Source of the DNA: Cryptomeria japonica
Lineage: Eukaryota > Streptophyta > Pinopsida > Cupressales > Cupressaceae
Reading direction: 5' to 3'
NCBI RefSeq assembly: GCF_030272615.1
Contig: NC_081414.1
Location: 306,037,164-306,101,163 of the forward strand
DNA: 64,000 bases
The notes below the pieces were generated by a model, which worked only from the letters and a program-made list of their open reading frames with translations, ran no database searches and had not been told where the DNA came from. A program made the position numbers and the translations under genes. Positions 33,733 through 44,604 of the stretch are shown here, one piece after another (position 1 is the stretch's first letter; the number at the start of each line of letters is the position of its first letter).

Positions 33733-34857
33733 TTATGTAGGAGAAGAGTGAAATTCTTCTTGTTGATTAGGTAATTGAATATTTTCATCGGTAACAAAAG
33801 ATGAAACACCTTCAACCATGATATATGAACTGGAAGATCCATCTTCGGATGCTTGATCTTTCTCAACATCAACAAACTTTCCATTTGCTAAAAGTAGTGA
33901 AATGTCAGAGCTGCTAGAAGGCCAATCTTTAGTAAACTCTAAGATTTCATCTATATGAAGATAGTAATTCCCAAAACCAACATATTCAAAAAGAATCTGG
34001 GCATGCAGATCATTAGATTTGACAACTTTGTACTTAGTCTCTCTTTCAAGGACTAATTTCTTCACTATACCTTTGACAGGTATCCTTGCTTTGGTCATAT
34101 CCATGTTGAGTTCTCCTCCAACATCGTTGCAAAAATTATGGCCATGTAACATTCCATATGATGCAGGAATGTTAGCTACCAAGACAATCATCTTTATTAT
34201 ATTCTCTAGGAAAGCTGCAAATGCGAATTGAGCATCTTTGATTTTCCAAATTAGAGGCACTTGTTTGTTTTCCATGAAATAACAATGACCAAATTTTTTG
34301 GTCAAAGTCAGCCCCAAAGCTTGAGCAACCTTAGCGGGAATGACATTACCTGAAGCACCAGAATCCAAGACACAATTGATCAATTGAAAACCATTGATCA
34401 ACAAAAAAATATAAAAGGGTTCTATCTTTCCTGGGGTAGCAGATGTAATGGTCACCAAATGATTGGGAAAATTCTTGGGTTCTTGTGGGGAAGTATTTTC
34501 AAGTATAGGAGGAGTTTCCTTATTCTTGACAAAACTAGCTAGCCTATCAAATTGATCAGGATTAGCTTGTAAATACTCAACCTCGGACATTTGAATTTTG
34601 GTCTTCCTAGCGTGATAAATAATGTCAAAAGCTTGGAATGAACCAGCTAGGGAGGGATGAACATTGTCCAATTGTGATTTGAGGTTAGGCATACTAGGCG
34701 TGGGATCAACGGAAGAAGAAAAAGGAGGATTATTGTTACTTACTTGACTTTTCGCTACATCTTTTGGAATATAAGGCAACGGTGTTCCTCTTTTAGAAAT
34801 AGTAACAGGTAATGGAGAATCACTTGTATCTTTCACAACTTCTTCTTGTTTAGCCAA
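33733..34857 (-). CDS. Gypsy-3 aspartic protease region, open frame
   Basis: 374 open codons. Residues 1-130 are Pro/Ser-rich. The protease core follows: LINCVLDSGASGNVIPAKVAQALGL, with the DSG catalytic triad, then KIKDAQFAF and a VANIPASYGMLHGHNFC segment matching the GRPW/GRDW end motif position. The C-terminal 100 residues are acidic and Ser-rich and run toward the additional RNase H. The frame is unbroken, so it is among the best preserved in Gypsy-3, but it is part of a polyprotein rather than an independent gene. The ATG at 34857 is simply the first in frame. Confidence 0.85.
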   Translation of the reverse strand: MAKQEEVVKDTSDSPLPVTISKRGTPLPYIPKDVAKSQVSNNNPPFSSSVDPTPSMPNLKSQLDNVHPSLAGSFQAFDIIYHARKTKIQMSEVEYLQANPDQFDRLASFVKNKETPPILENTSPQEPKNFPNHLVTITSATPGKIEPFYIFLLINGFQLINCVLDSGASGNVIPAKVAQALGLTLTKKFGHCYFMENKQVPLIWKIKDAQFAFAAFLENIIKMIVLVANIPASYGMLHGHNFCNDVGGELNMDMTKARIPVKGIVKKLVLERETKYKVVKSNDLHAQILFEYVGFGNYYLHIDEILEFTKDWPSSSSDISLLLANGKFVDVEKDQASEDGSSSSYIMVEGVSSFVTDENIQLPNQQEEFHSSPT

Positions 34858-36940
34858 CTGTGTCTAGGATCTTGTCATCATGGAAAATACTTTACTATGA
34901 GTCCTTTCAGCAGTCCAGAGTCATCATAGTGCATATAGTGTATAGTAGAGTCACCAGTTGCATCTTCTTCTTCTTCTTGAGGAATAACAACATCATCAGA
35001 CTTATAATCAAAATAAGAAGACTCACTTTGATCGGTCTCATAATAAACAACAACTGCCTTTGAAGGAGGTGGTTCAAGTGCAAGCCTCTCATGAGGAGGA
35101 GGAAGCTTGGGTTGATTCTTAGTAGCATAACTAGCAGCAACATTAGGATATGTCCATCTTGGGATGTCCTTGTATGGTGTAGGATAGGAATTTCGAGATA
35201 CCTACTTTTTCAAAGCAAGGAGTTCATTTGCTAATTTTTGCATCATTGGGTTGGTAGACCTAGAAGATGAAATATCCATATGAGAACCTCCTTTGGACTG
35301 ATTGGGTTCTCTTTTGATTTTACCAGCTAGGATCAAATCATCCTCAATTTTAGTAGCCATTGATTAAGCAACAACTAAATCTATTGGAGAAGCTCACCTT
35401 AGGAAGAAACTAACCTCCGACAACTAAGTATTGATGAAAAAGCACTTGAGATTCTTAGGAAGAGGTTGATAATTGGTAGGAATTCTATTTGTGAGTTTGT
35501 TAAACTTAGTAAAGAATCCATGCATGCCTTCCTAGGTATCCTTCTTCGTTTGGGTCAATTAGGCCAGCAAGGCATGTTCATCTTTTGTGGGCTTTAAACA
35601 TTCCTCAAACTTGTCTCTCAACGAGTTCCAAGATACAATAAAACCAACAACGAGATTAAAAAACCAATCGGCTACAATACCTTGAAGAGTTTCTATGAAC
35701 AAGCGAACAATAGGGTGAACCCACAATAGTGAGTTACACTTTTTTGCCAACTTTGACACTTCTATTTTCATTTTCAGAGAAAACCTCACATTCAGACACT
35801 TATTACTGCTAAACCATAAGGAATTTGTAGATGATGTGAACTAATTATTTGTGAAATTTTGTGTGTAGGTTCTAATTATATTTTTTTGAATCAATTTATT
35901 TTCCATTTTTCTATCTCCCTCGAAAACTAATTTTTTACAAAAATCAACATTTTTAAAGAGTGATACTCATTTGGTATGGCATAACATTTTTTCTAAAATA
36001 GATATAAATGTGATTATTTCTAATTTAGTTTTGTCACATCCCTATATAATTTTTTCAATTGGTTTCATAACATTATATTCAATATTTCATATTTTATTAA
36101 GTTTTGAAGTTGAGTTAACTATAATTTTGAAATATGTTCATTTGGTTGATCATAACTTGTTGTCTATGTACCCAAATTCAACCTTTTTTTTTTGTTGGAA
36201 AGAGGACTTCAATACCTAGTGCACATATATTTTTTTAGAATTTTTTTCACTTATTTACTATTTTTCCATAACCATTGAACTCGGAAGTTGATGTTTGCTA
36301 CGAAACCTATGTTTAGTTAATCTAAAAAAAATTATAATAAACTCTTTCTATATTAAAATAATAGTCATTTTAAATCTTTCTTTGAGTACTTCTATCATGC
36401 ATTTGGGTTTGTCAAAATTCGTCCATTTGAGCGCCCAATTTGAGCTTCGAAGGCCAAAAATCTGTAGAAACCATGAGAGGTTTGGGGGGAGTCCAAAACC
36501 AAGCACGTTTGATAGAACATATGTTCTATTGAAGGGGGTTCGATTGAACCCCCTAATGCAAATTTTGTATTTTATGCCTTTTGGGTTCGATCGGAAGTGG
36601 GTTTCGATCGAATGTGTTTTTTACATTCGATCGAAAGGGGGTTTCGATAGAACATGGCTAAAATTGATTTTTGGACAAAAGAGTCAATTTTTTCATCCGA
36701 AAAAGTGTAACCCACTATTGTGGGTTCACCCAAAAACATCTTGATGTTCTACTCCAAGAACACCACAAGCCATATAAAAATATTTGACATGCTCATCGGG
36801 ATGTTGCTTTCCATCTCCATAAAATTTGGGAAGATTTTTCTAGGAACCTTGTGCAAGTGGATGAAGAGGTGGGGTTAAGGCTAAGGACCAAAAGCTGCTC
36901 CCCATGGACTAAGAGGAGGAGGTGGAAGAGGATTAGCCAT
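34858..36940 (-). pseudogene. Gypsy-3 gag, interrupted by a TIR transposon
   Basis: An ATG at 36940 starts MANPLPPPPLSPWG. Then, after two stops, come IFPNFYGDGKQHPDEHVKYF and, across the insertion at 35713-36731, RLFIETLQGIVADWFFNL, SWNSLRDKFEECL and KDEHALLAQL, a Ty3/Gypsy capsid domain. The part 35559-34858 holds a Pro-rich and then Asp/Glu-rich linker. I see no zinc knuckle. It sits 300 bases inside the primer site, a short leader for this class. Confidence 0.85.
35713..36731. mobile_element. 1-kb DNA transposon with 31-bp terminal inverted repeats
   Basis: 35713-35743 (GGGTGAACCCACAATAGTG...) and 36701-36731 are inverted copies with one mismatch in 31 bases. The interior is AT-rich with open frames at 35971-36219 and 36295-36744, but no transposase motif that I recognise, so it is a non-autonomous, MITE-like element. 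It contains the palindrome AATAGAACATATGTTCTATC at 36511-36530 (reverse strand) and repeats of TTCGATCGAA-like words at 36560-36650. The duplication is unclear: CAATA versus CAAAA (5 bp, one mismatch) fits best with the gag reading on both sides. Confidence 0.85.
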
Positions 36941-37244
36941 ACTAGATGATGAAGATTTCAAGGGTTTGAAAAAGAAAGGAGAATTTTCACTTGGGATAAA
37001 CTTCTTTTTCTTTGACAGGGGATAACTTGTGGTTCGTGAAAGGGAGGATGTACTAGTGAGAAAATAGAATCTAGCTCGTTCAATAGGAGATATTTCCTAT
37101 GAACTTTCACCCCTCCTACGATAAACATAAACACACAAACCTTCCATCTTAGAGAAATTTGAAAACCCAAAGTGATAATATTTTGAAAAATCAGCAAGAC
37201 ACTAGACTTCAAACAAAAGCATGAGGCTCTTGAATGTGTTTGTG

Positions 37245-37262
37245 TCCCCAGCAGAGTCGCCA
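37245..37262 (-). other. Gypsy-3 primer-binding site (tRNA-Arg type)
   Basis: Minus strand TGGCGACTCTGCTGGGGA, 5 bases from the LTR at 37268. It matches the tRNA-Arg-type primer site known from Ogre/Tat elements and is identical to that of Element-5 at 61737. The leader 36941-37244 between it and gag holds nothing recognisable. Confidence 0.9.
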
Positions 37263-37267
37263 AAAAC

Positions 37268-38145
37268 TGTTAGTTGAAAATTTTGTACACTTGGGGAAAT
37301 ATAAAAAATTGTGGCTTCAACCACAATGTGTGAGTAAAATTCTCCTAATAAAGGGAAGGCTCCCCCCATGTATATGTTTATGGTAAAAATGGAAACAACA
37401 ATATTGAAAGACTGAATAGATTCAACCACAAAACCCTAGCCTAACAACAACAAAGATCCACCATAACATATGAAGATTACCTAAGACAATGTAAATCAAT
37501 GAAATCACAAATATTATACCATCACATGTCCAATAGGGTTTGGATCTCCATTCTTCCTATCTCCATTAATCTTGCTTGATATATTTGCTCTCAGATTTTA
37601 TGTGTGCACAAGAGCTCAACAAAGAGCAAAAATGTGGTTGATAGCTTGATCGCATATGAAAATTTGAATGCTAGAATTCTTAGGAGTTGAATAGGGTTGA
37701 TAATGAAGGAAGCATCTCCTTATATAGAAGACATTATAAGAAATGGAGGGATAAGATTGAGAGGTATAAAAGATAAATGGTCGGCTTGGATTAGAGGGTA
37801 GGTAGAGGAAATAAGAAAATAATGAGAGGGTAGGTAGTGTAGGAATTAAGAGATGAATAACATGTGTCATGGGTAGAAAAAGTTAATGAATTAATTAATT
37901 AAATAAAGATTTATTTAATTAATAGAGGAAGTGTGATCAATTAAATAAATAAAATATTTATTTAATTTGAAAAGGACAATTTAAATAAATAAAAGTATTT
38001 ATTTAAATGAGAAATAAGGCTAGAAGAGGGTAAATGAATTAATTAAATAAATAAATATTTATTTAATAATAGAAGAATTAGGCTAAAATAATTAAATAAA
38101 TAAAGATATTTATTTAGTTAGACTGGACAATTTTAGGTATCTAGA
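37268..38145 (-). repeat. LTR bounded by a primer site and a polypurine tract
   Basis: 878 bp. The left edge TGTTAG is next to the Gypsy-3 primer site; the right edge CTAGA (expected CTACA) is next to a polypurine tract. In minus sense it starts TCTAGATACCTAAAATTG, close to the TGTAATACCCTAAAAATGG of Element-4. AT-rich blocks with TTTATTTAATTAA and inverted AATAAATATTTATT words occupy 37890-38110. It acts as 5' LTR for the left element and 3' LTR for the right one. Confidence 0.8.
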
Positions 38146-38559
38146 TTTTGCCCCTCTTTGAGACAATGCAGCTTGTCACGTTGTTTCAAAGAAGATAAGA
38201 TGAACTGATACAAAGTTTCCCCAAGATGGGAATGATATGCCCCCTTGAGAGATTGGATGAAAATGTCTGAAATGATCACAAATAATCTCTCAATAAGAAA
38301 GAAAGGCTAGAAAGGACTAACAAGATAGGATAGAGTGATAGAGTCACAGGATAAAGGAGACTGACTCAGGAGATGAGGGATAGGGTAGTCTATAAGATAG
38401 ACTATGAGGGAAAACATCCTCGTTGTCATCCATGCACCTAAGAGATCAAAGTGCAGAAAGAGCAGAGAGCAGTCAACAATTAGCAGTGATGGCATTGGTG
38501 CATAGATTTGATTGTGTTCACTGATATCAAAGGCCAACAGATGCAGGAGAGTTGGTAAG
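38146..38559 (-). other. Gypsy-4 polypurine tract and 3' spacer
   Basis: 38146-38160 reads CAAAGAGGGGCAAAA on the minus strand, nearly identical to the Element-4 tract at 46794-46807. The rest is a purine-rich noncoding spacer interrupted at 38560 by Element-4 and resuming at 47842. Confidence 0.75.
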
Positions 38560-39594
38560 TGTAATACCCTAAAAATGGTCATTGAAACCATGAGCCCCTA
38601 ATCTTGACAATGTCACTAAGGTCCTAACCAAAGGTAATTAAATCAATCTTGAGCACAGAATTAATTCTTTAATCATCCAATGTCACATGGCAAAATCAAT
38701 CACTTAATATTAATTAAATATTTATTTAATTAATAGATCATTCCAAGTAAATCATTTTAAACAATTATCTTATTTTATTTTAATTGAATATCCTAGCATA
38801 TTTAATTAAATAAATCAATTTGGCATTAAATCATCAAAAAAAGGAATTAATTTAAATTAAATAAATCAATTGAGCACAAATCTTCAAAAATGGAAATAAA
38901 TCAAAAAGGAATTAATTGACCAAAAATTGAGAAAAGAAATCAATTGGAAACAATCTTGAAAAACAAATTAAAAATTGATAAATAATCTCAAAGAGAGCAA
39001 TTAAAACAATTAAATCTCAAAATTGAATGAAATAGAGAATAAATCAGTTTTTTCCCGATTTTAATCCTAATTTTAGTTCAACTTCCTTTAAAACTGATAA
39101 AAGCATCCAATCACATCAATTCACCTAGATTGTGCTTCCTCTTGGAAAATCTTGACTGCTCATCATCATTTGATCTTAGCCGTTGGTTTCTTTCTGAATT
39201 TTCTATAAATTCAGGCTCATCTCTCATTCAAAAAAGGCTAGAGAATGTATTGTTATTATACTATTTTTGCTCTAGGATTTCATTGATATATTGCATATTA
39301 ATTATTTCACATTGATTAGATCATTTAGCTTAATATTGCAAAAATCTTGTTAGATTAATCTTTCATTCATATAGTTAACATCATGCTCATATAGATCAAA
39401 ATCCTTCATCTTGATGTTGTCTAGTCACTGGTATTGCTTATAATCTGAGAGCAATCTTATACTCGCATCTTTTAGAAGGCAATGGGTCAATTTGTTATGG
39501 TTTATTATTCATTGATTATATCTGTCTAACCATGCATGTAATGACTTAATTGAAGTGTTGTGCTTGCAGCTACAGACCACTTTTCAGACACACA
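38560..39594 (+). repeat. Element-4 5' LTR
   Basis: It starts TGTAATACCCTAAAAATGG and ends CAGACACACA. AT-rich ATTTATTTAATTAATAG block near 38720. CTATAAATTC at 39202-39211 is a plausible TATA-like promoter region, followed by a likely transcript start. Confidence 0.94.
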
Positions 39595-39598
39595 TTTC

Positions 39599-39615
39599 TG
39601 GCACCCACTGTGGGG
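39599..39615 (+). other. Element-4 primer-binding site
   Basis: TGGCACCCACTGTGGGG, four bases after the LTR; it resembles the TGGCGCCCACCGTGGGG site of several Tat-clade elements. Confidence 0.8.
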
Positions 39616-41751
39616 TAGAAAACAAATTTTTCGGCCTCAAAATCATTTTTTTATCTTGTAGGTTTCGTCCGTACAATCTCTACGAAATATCATACAAGTA
39701 GTTTCACTGCATCGTACGACATTATATTGATGCCTACAGTTTATCGTACGAAACAAGATTATATTCTATAAATTGTCGTACAAATTAGAATATGGACTCG
39801 TACGACATACTGATTCTGTTATATTTTGTCATTCTATATTGATTTCTGACTCGTATGACATACTACTTATGCTATCTTTTGTCATTCTGTATTGATTTTT
39901 GACTCATACGATAAAAGTGTTATGTGGTTCCATTTTATGAGGATTATCATACGATTCTATTTTCTGATAGTTAAAAATAGATTACCTTTCAGGGTTTTTC
40001 TTGAATTAAATTTTGATTATGCTAACGTTGACCCTGAATTGTCTTCTGTCTGCCTGAGATTTTCATAGCCTAACCAATTATTTACAGGATGCTTGTCAGA
40101 GAATTTATCAATCAAACATACGCCTGTCAAAGAATAAAAACAACATGACTACTGATGCGTTGTTTTTACAAGTTGCCTAAAGAGAAAATCGACCAAATAT
40201 CATGTATTCTTTAAATTCATTTTTAGGCACTTAAATTACTATCTGGTTAATGAACAAATCTATCTTTTGTGTTTTCAGAAAAATCTAAGAGGTAGGAGAG
40301 TATGCTCTTGTATTTTATAGACAATCAAAAATCTAGACCCTTGAGGCTTTTTCTAAAATTGAGATTTGTGTACCTTTAGCGGGCCTGTCACAGTGGGAAA
40401 AAGTAATCACCCCGTGAGGATGACCCAAGTGAGTACAGCTGGACCTAAGCATTCCAACTCACTATAATAAATAGGCCTTTGGTGATTAAAGTCTCAGAGG
40501 ATGGGATTATTTGAGTTTTCTCTTTGAGATCTCTCATATTGAGCATTTTGTAGGGCCTCACGGTCTCAATCATGTTTATGTGACTACAACTTGTTTCGGT
40601 ACCTTGTCAGGCTATAGGCCTCAATCATGCTTGTGTAACTTCAAGGGGTAATTTCAAATAGAATTCCTGACTAAGAACTATAAATTAGAAGCTACCCAAT
40701 TCACCTTCGAAAGGTTGATAATCTTTGTGCAAGAGAGATAGTAACTCTCCCAAGACACTTGCCATATCATGCCCCCATTAGCATTTGGAGTTGGCTAATA
40801 CGATGTTGAGAATCCATTGAGTGAGACTCAGTGGCCGTATTTTGATTAGCTATTGGGTGTGTACCTAAGTCAGCAAGCAAAGGTTTTTATCTCTAAGCCA
40901 ACTTCCATAGGGTTTGCATGTTGTGATTGGAGTTACTATTCATACTGCATGTTTTCATCCCTCAAACTAAAAATGGAATATTAAAATTGGAGAAAACAAA
41001 TCAACAAACTTAGTGATCAAAACTCTTTCCGTGTCACAAGCTAGTCTATCCTGGTAAAAAATCAGTCCATCTCAGAATTGGTCATACTCAGCAATCAAAA
41101 AAAAAAAACTTAGAATTTTTGTCTCTGCTCTGTGAACAATCGTATGAGTCTAGTAAATTTTCATCCTGCACCATATCCTGTGTCGTACGAGTCTACTAAA
41201 TTATCATCCTAAGATCAATCCTCTATCGTATGAAACCCAATAGTCTGGCATTTTAAGTTAAATCCTATGTCATACGAGGCAGAATTGAACAGAATCATTT
41301 GTCATTCGAGACCTACCCATTTGTCATACGGTACTAGGCAGCAACTCGTGCAAAACAGAACTGTTGTCATCCTAAACCTATTATACTGTCGTACGATCTC
41401 AAAAATACAGTCATACGAGTCTCTGATTTTGCTAGTCTAGAACAGTCAAACTTGTCCAAAATAGTTTACAGCGAGCCTAAAACTAGTTATCATTCTCCTG
41501 AGCATAAACAACCTTGATAGTGTACCTTTGTCGTCGCGTTGCATGATTTTGTCGATCATCTTTAAGCTAGTTCAAACAAACATCTTATCAAACCTAAGTT
41601 AACTTAGATAATGTCTTACACAAAATAGATCATTCCTGAAATGAGACCAGATCTTAGTTACTTCTCTCAACCATTACGTTAAATGAACTACTAGCTACAA
41701 TTTGATCTTGACTTCTACAACACATCTCACTCTCGGTCTTATCAGTTAAAA
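39616..41751 (+). other. Element-4 leader with CGTACG motif arrays
   Basis: 2.1 kb without a coding domain. TCGTACGA and one-base variants (TCGTATGA, TCATACGA) occur about seven times in 39663-39960 and about eight times in 41139-41425. The middle (40380-40900) has the near-repeated text TCTCAATCATG / CTCAATCATGC. No open frame longer than 60 codons. Confidence 0.7.
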
Positions 41752-42402
41752 ATGCCTATTCAAACCAAAATCTCTTCTAATTTTTTTGACAAAAGTAAGA
41801 ATCTCATGGATACCTTAGCTCCAATTCCCATGGCTACCTTTTCTCAAGTACTTCAAGATATCAAGGAAGAAATATGTGACATGGAAATCCAACAAAATAA
41901 ATCAATGACTCCATTTGAAAAACAAATGTATGATATCAAGTTTGAGAAACTTCAAGAAACGCTAAAATGATTATGTGATTTGATGATCAAATACCAAGAA
42001 ATAATTGACGATTAAAAGACAAATCTCAAACAAGATCACAAAACACCTTCACCAAGACAAAAAGACATCTATTCCCTAGATAGACAGTTTACACCTTTGG
42101 GACAATCTATTGAGTCATCTTTGGAAGATCTTCTTAAGAACAATCTTATCATATTGCCTAAAAAGACCACATGGGGATGCGGAGTTGTGAGTAATTACTA
42201 TGCATATCATAGCCATAACATACATAAGATTCAAGATCTCCTTGATGATGGTGTCATTGAAATTGAAGATCCTAATGACTCACCTAAAGAAAAAGAAGGA
42301 ACTACTTCTAAGCATAATACAAATCATGAACCCATGTCTAGCAAGGCTCCATATGTAGCCTCCATCACTTCCATGATGCCTCCATCTCCTAAAAATTCTT
42401 AG
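41752..42402 (+). pseudogene. Element-4 gag C-terminal remnant
   Basis: Frames 41752-41970 and 42097-42402, split by stops near 41970 and 42013. The second has FTPLGQSIESSLEDLLKNN, NYYAYHSHNIHKIQDLLDD and GVIEIEDPN. This is collinear with the Gypsy-4 gag tail (YTPLGEPLNQL; CEYHKRKGHKTRNC; IIQDLIDRGDIEIE at 54100-54330), but the zinc ligands are gone (Tyr and Ser in place of Cys). The first frame, with a Lys/Glu/Gln-rich helix, is unassigned. Function in packaging is unlikely. Confidence 0.8.
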
Positions 42403-42468
42403 GAATAATTCATACCATCTCCTTCAAACAATGAAACTTCTCATGTTTACCTTCAAGGGCTATCTCCT

Positions 42469-43578
42469 ATGGAAATCCAAGTTAATGCCAATATTGATAC
42501 AAGTTCCTCACATGATCTAAAAATCCCAGATCCTATGCCATCATACACTTCAATTCCAAACGTACCCATAAATCCCTCTCACGGTCCTATCATTCCTTGC
42601 AAGACACCTCCACCTCAAAATGGACTTGCCTCTACCATCAAAAGTAAGAAGAAGCCCTTTGTTAAAAAGATCTTTCAAAGCATGCATTATCAAAGAAAAG
42701 GGTTAGACATTCATGGACAAGGTATATTAGAACCCCCTGCTATAAAAGAAAATCTTGATTATAATGGCTACTTTTCTCACTCTCAAGATGTTGGTATCTC
42801 TCAAAAATCCTACATTTCTGCAGTTAAATCCAAATACACGCCTTCCCCTTCATCGCTTCCATCCATTCTAAGTCCCTATATCCCTCCATTCCTTATGCGG
42901 GATCAACAAAGACACACATCTTCAAGTACCTTCCATCCATCTAAAAGACCTCCATATCATTCATATCCATCCACACATCTCCCTCCAAGCAATTTGGATG
43001 CCAAGCATAAAAGTCATAAGTCAAGTAATCCACATGTATTCAAGGATCAACATGTCCCATCTAATCGACATGTCAAAACAAAGAAAAATATGATCCAAAA
43101 AGAAAAAGAAAAATACAAAATGCCACAAAGGCCCACAAATAAAGAAGAAAATTCAAAATTTATATGGGTTCCTAAGGCACTTGTACAAGCAATGCGCCCT
43201 AAGGAGCTACAAAAGCATGAAAAATTAAAAACCATGTGGATCCCTAAGCGGCTACTTGAAGCACAAAAGTCTAAAGAAAAATCAAAATTGGCATCCAAAA
43301 TTGTTGTTCCTCCATCCAAACCTTCCAATTCTATTCCTCCATCACCTCCTTCATCCATTTTGGGTTCTTATGCCCCAAAATCTATAACCTTTCCTCCATC
43401 CAAATCTAAAAATATGAGATTCACTTCTCCTCCATATTTCCACAATCCCTCAAGGCGTGTTCCAATGTTGATCTTCCCAACATTTCCATCTATCCATACA
43501 CAATTCTTCCAACATCCCATCCATTATCCAACACCTATTTTTCACCCTTCAATCCCTCTTATCCAATCCTTTGCATAA
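42469..43578 (+). CDS. Element-4 Pro/Ser/Lys-rich open frame with G-patch-like segment
   Basis: 369 codons, uninterrupted. Residues about 64-100 read KPFVKKIFQSMHYQRKGLDIHGQGI, the position-wise equivalent of the G-patch-like motif after Tat-clade proteases. The rest is Pro/Ser/His-rich low complexity with a basic segment (about residues 201-275) holding an internal duplication: FIWVPKALVQAMRPKELQK and TMWIPKRLLEAQKSKEKSK. No protease, RT or integrase motif. Open length, Lys-rich blocks and a young host element make expression possible, but function is unknown. Confidence 0.6.
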   Translation: MEIQVNANIDTSSSHDLKIPDPMPSYTSIPNVPINPSHGPIIPCKTPPPQNGLASTIKSKKKPFVKKIFQSMHYQRKGLDIHGQGILEPPAIKENLDYNGYFSHSQDVGISQKSYISAVKSKYTPSPSSLPSILSPYIPPFLMRDQQRHTSSSTFHPSKRPPYHSYPSTHLPPSNLDAKHKSHKSSNPHVFKDQHVPSNRHVKTKKNMIQKEKEKYKMPQRPTNKEENSKFIWVPKALVQAMRPKELQKHEKLKTMWIPKRLLEAQKSKEKSKLASKIVVPPSKPSNSIPPSPPSSILGSYAPKSITFPPSKSKNMRFTSPPYFHNPSRRVPMLIFPTFPSIHTQFFQHPIHYPTPIFHPSIPLIQSFA

Positions 43579-44572
43579 ATCCTTGGCCTAGTTTCATTTC
43601 ATTATCCTACCAACATCTTTGAGAATACCTTCATAGCCATGGTCTCTTGCAACTCATATTCTAAGGGTACCATCCAAAGCAGTGAGACGTTGGGGTCCTT
43701 CTTCCATCCCCTATCATGCCTCTATTATCTTCCAAAAAAAAAAAAAAGAAAAAAAAATGATGAAAAAAAAAAATTAGAAAAAAAAAAGTAAAGAGAAATA
43801 ATTTCGTCCACGAGTGAAAACCACTTCTTATGGTGCCTTGGGAAAGTACCATGATGAAATCCTGGCAAACAAGAGTCATGTGTAATCCATTATCCTTTTG
43901 CACTTTACACTAGGGGCAAGTTCCATCCATGTACATCCATCTATTATCCTTCTTCCTCCATTATCCTTCATCCTCCATTATCCCTCATTCGCTCTATCTA
44001 CATTCATATCCATTTTCCACCTTTGATCTTGATTATCCTATTTGTCCCTTATCCAAATCTATCCCTTGATCTTGATCAACACTATGGACAAAATGCAAAA
44101 TCAACACTATGGACAAAATGCAAAAACATGCTTTCCACAAACCTCTTGGCATGGCCACTTCTTTGGACCATATGGCTTCGCTGCACCATATCCTTGCTTT
44201 ACATCGCTAAAATCCTTGTTGTACATCACTAAAATCCTTGGTTTACATTGCTATATCTGGACCTTGTTCTTGGATTAATGCTGTGAGATAGTCCTTGAAA
44301 GCGTCCACCATCATTCGCTTATCCATTCATGTACTCAAAATCCCTTTTGCCTTGCTAGACACTAGGAGAAAACATCAAAATCCTAAAAAAATAATAAAAT
44401 GTCCTGAATAAAATCCTAAAAAATCATAAAATGTCCTGAACAAACTCCTTAAAAATCATAAAAAGTCCTTAAAAAATCACAAAAATAATAAAAAGTCCTG
44501 AAAAAAATCACAAAAATCATAAAAAGTCTTGAAAAAAAATCATAAAAATCAGAAAAAGACCTGAAGAAATTC

Positions 44573-44604
<32 letters not shown>

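Noticed and set aside
43047-43358. Minus-strand frame of 103 codons inside the Element-4 open frame
   Set aside because: It is the shadow of the longer plus-strand frame and is Gly/Ser/Phe-rich as expected from reading Pro/Ser codons backwards.
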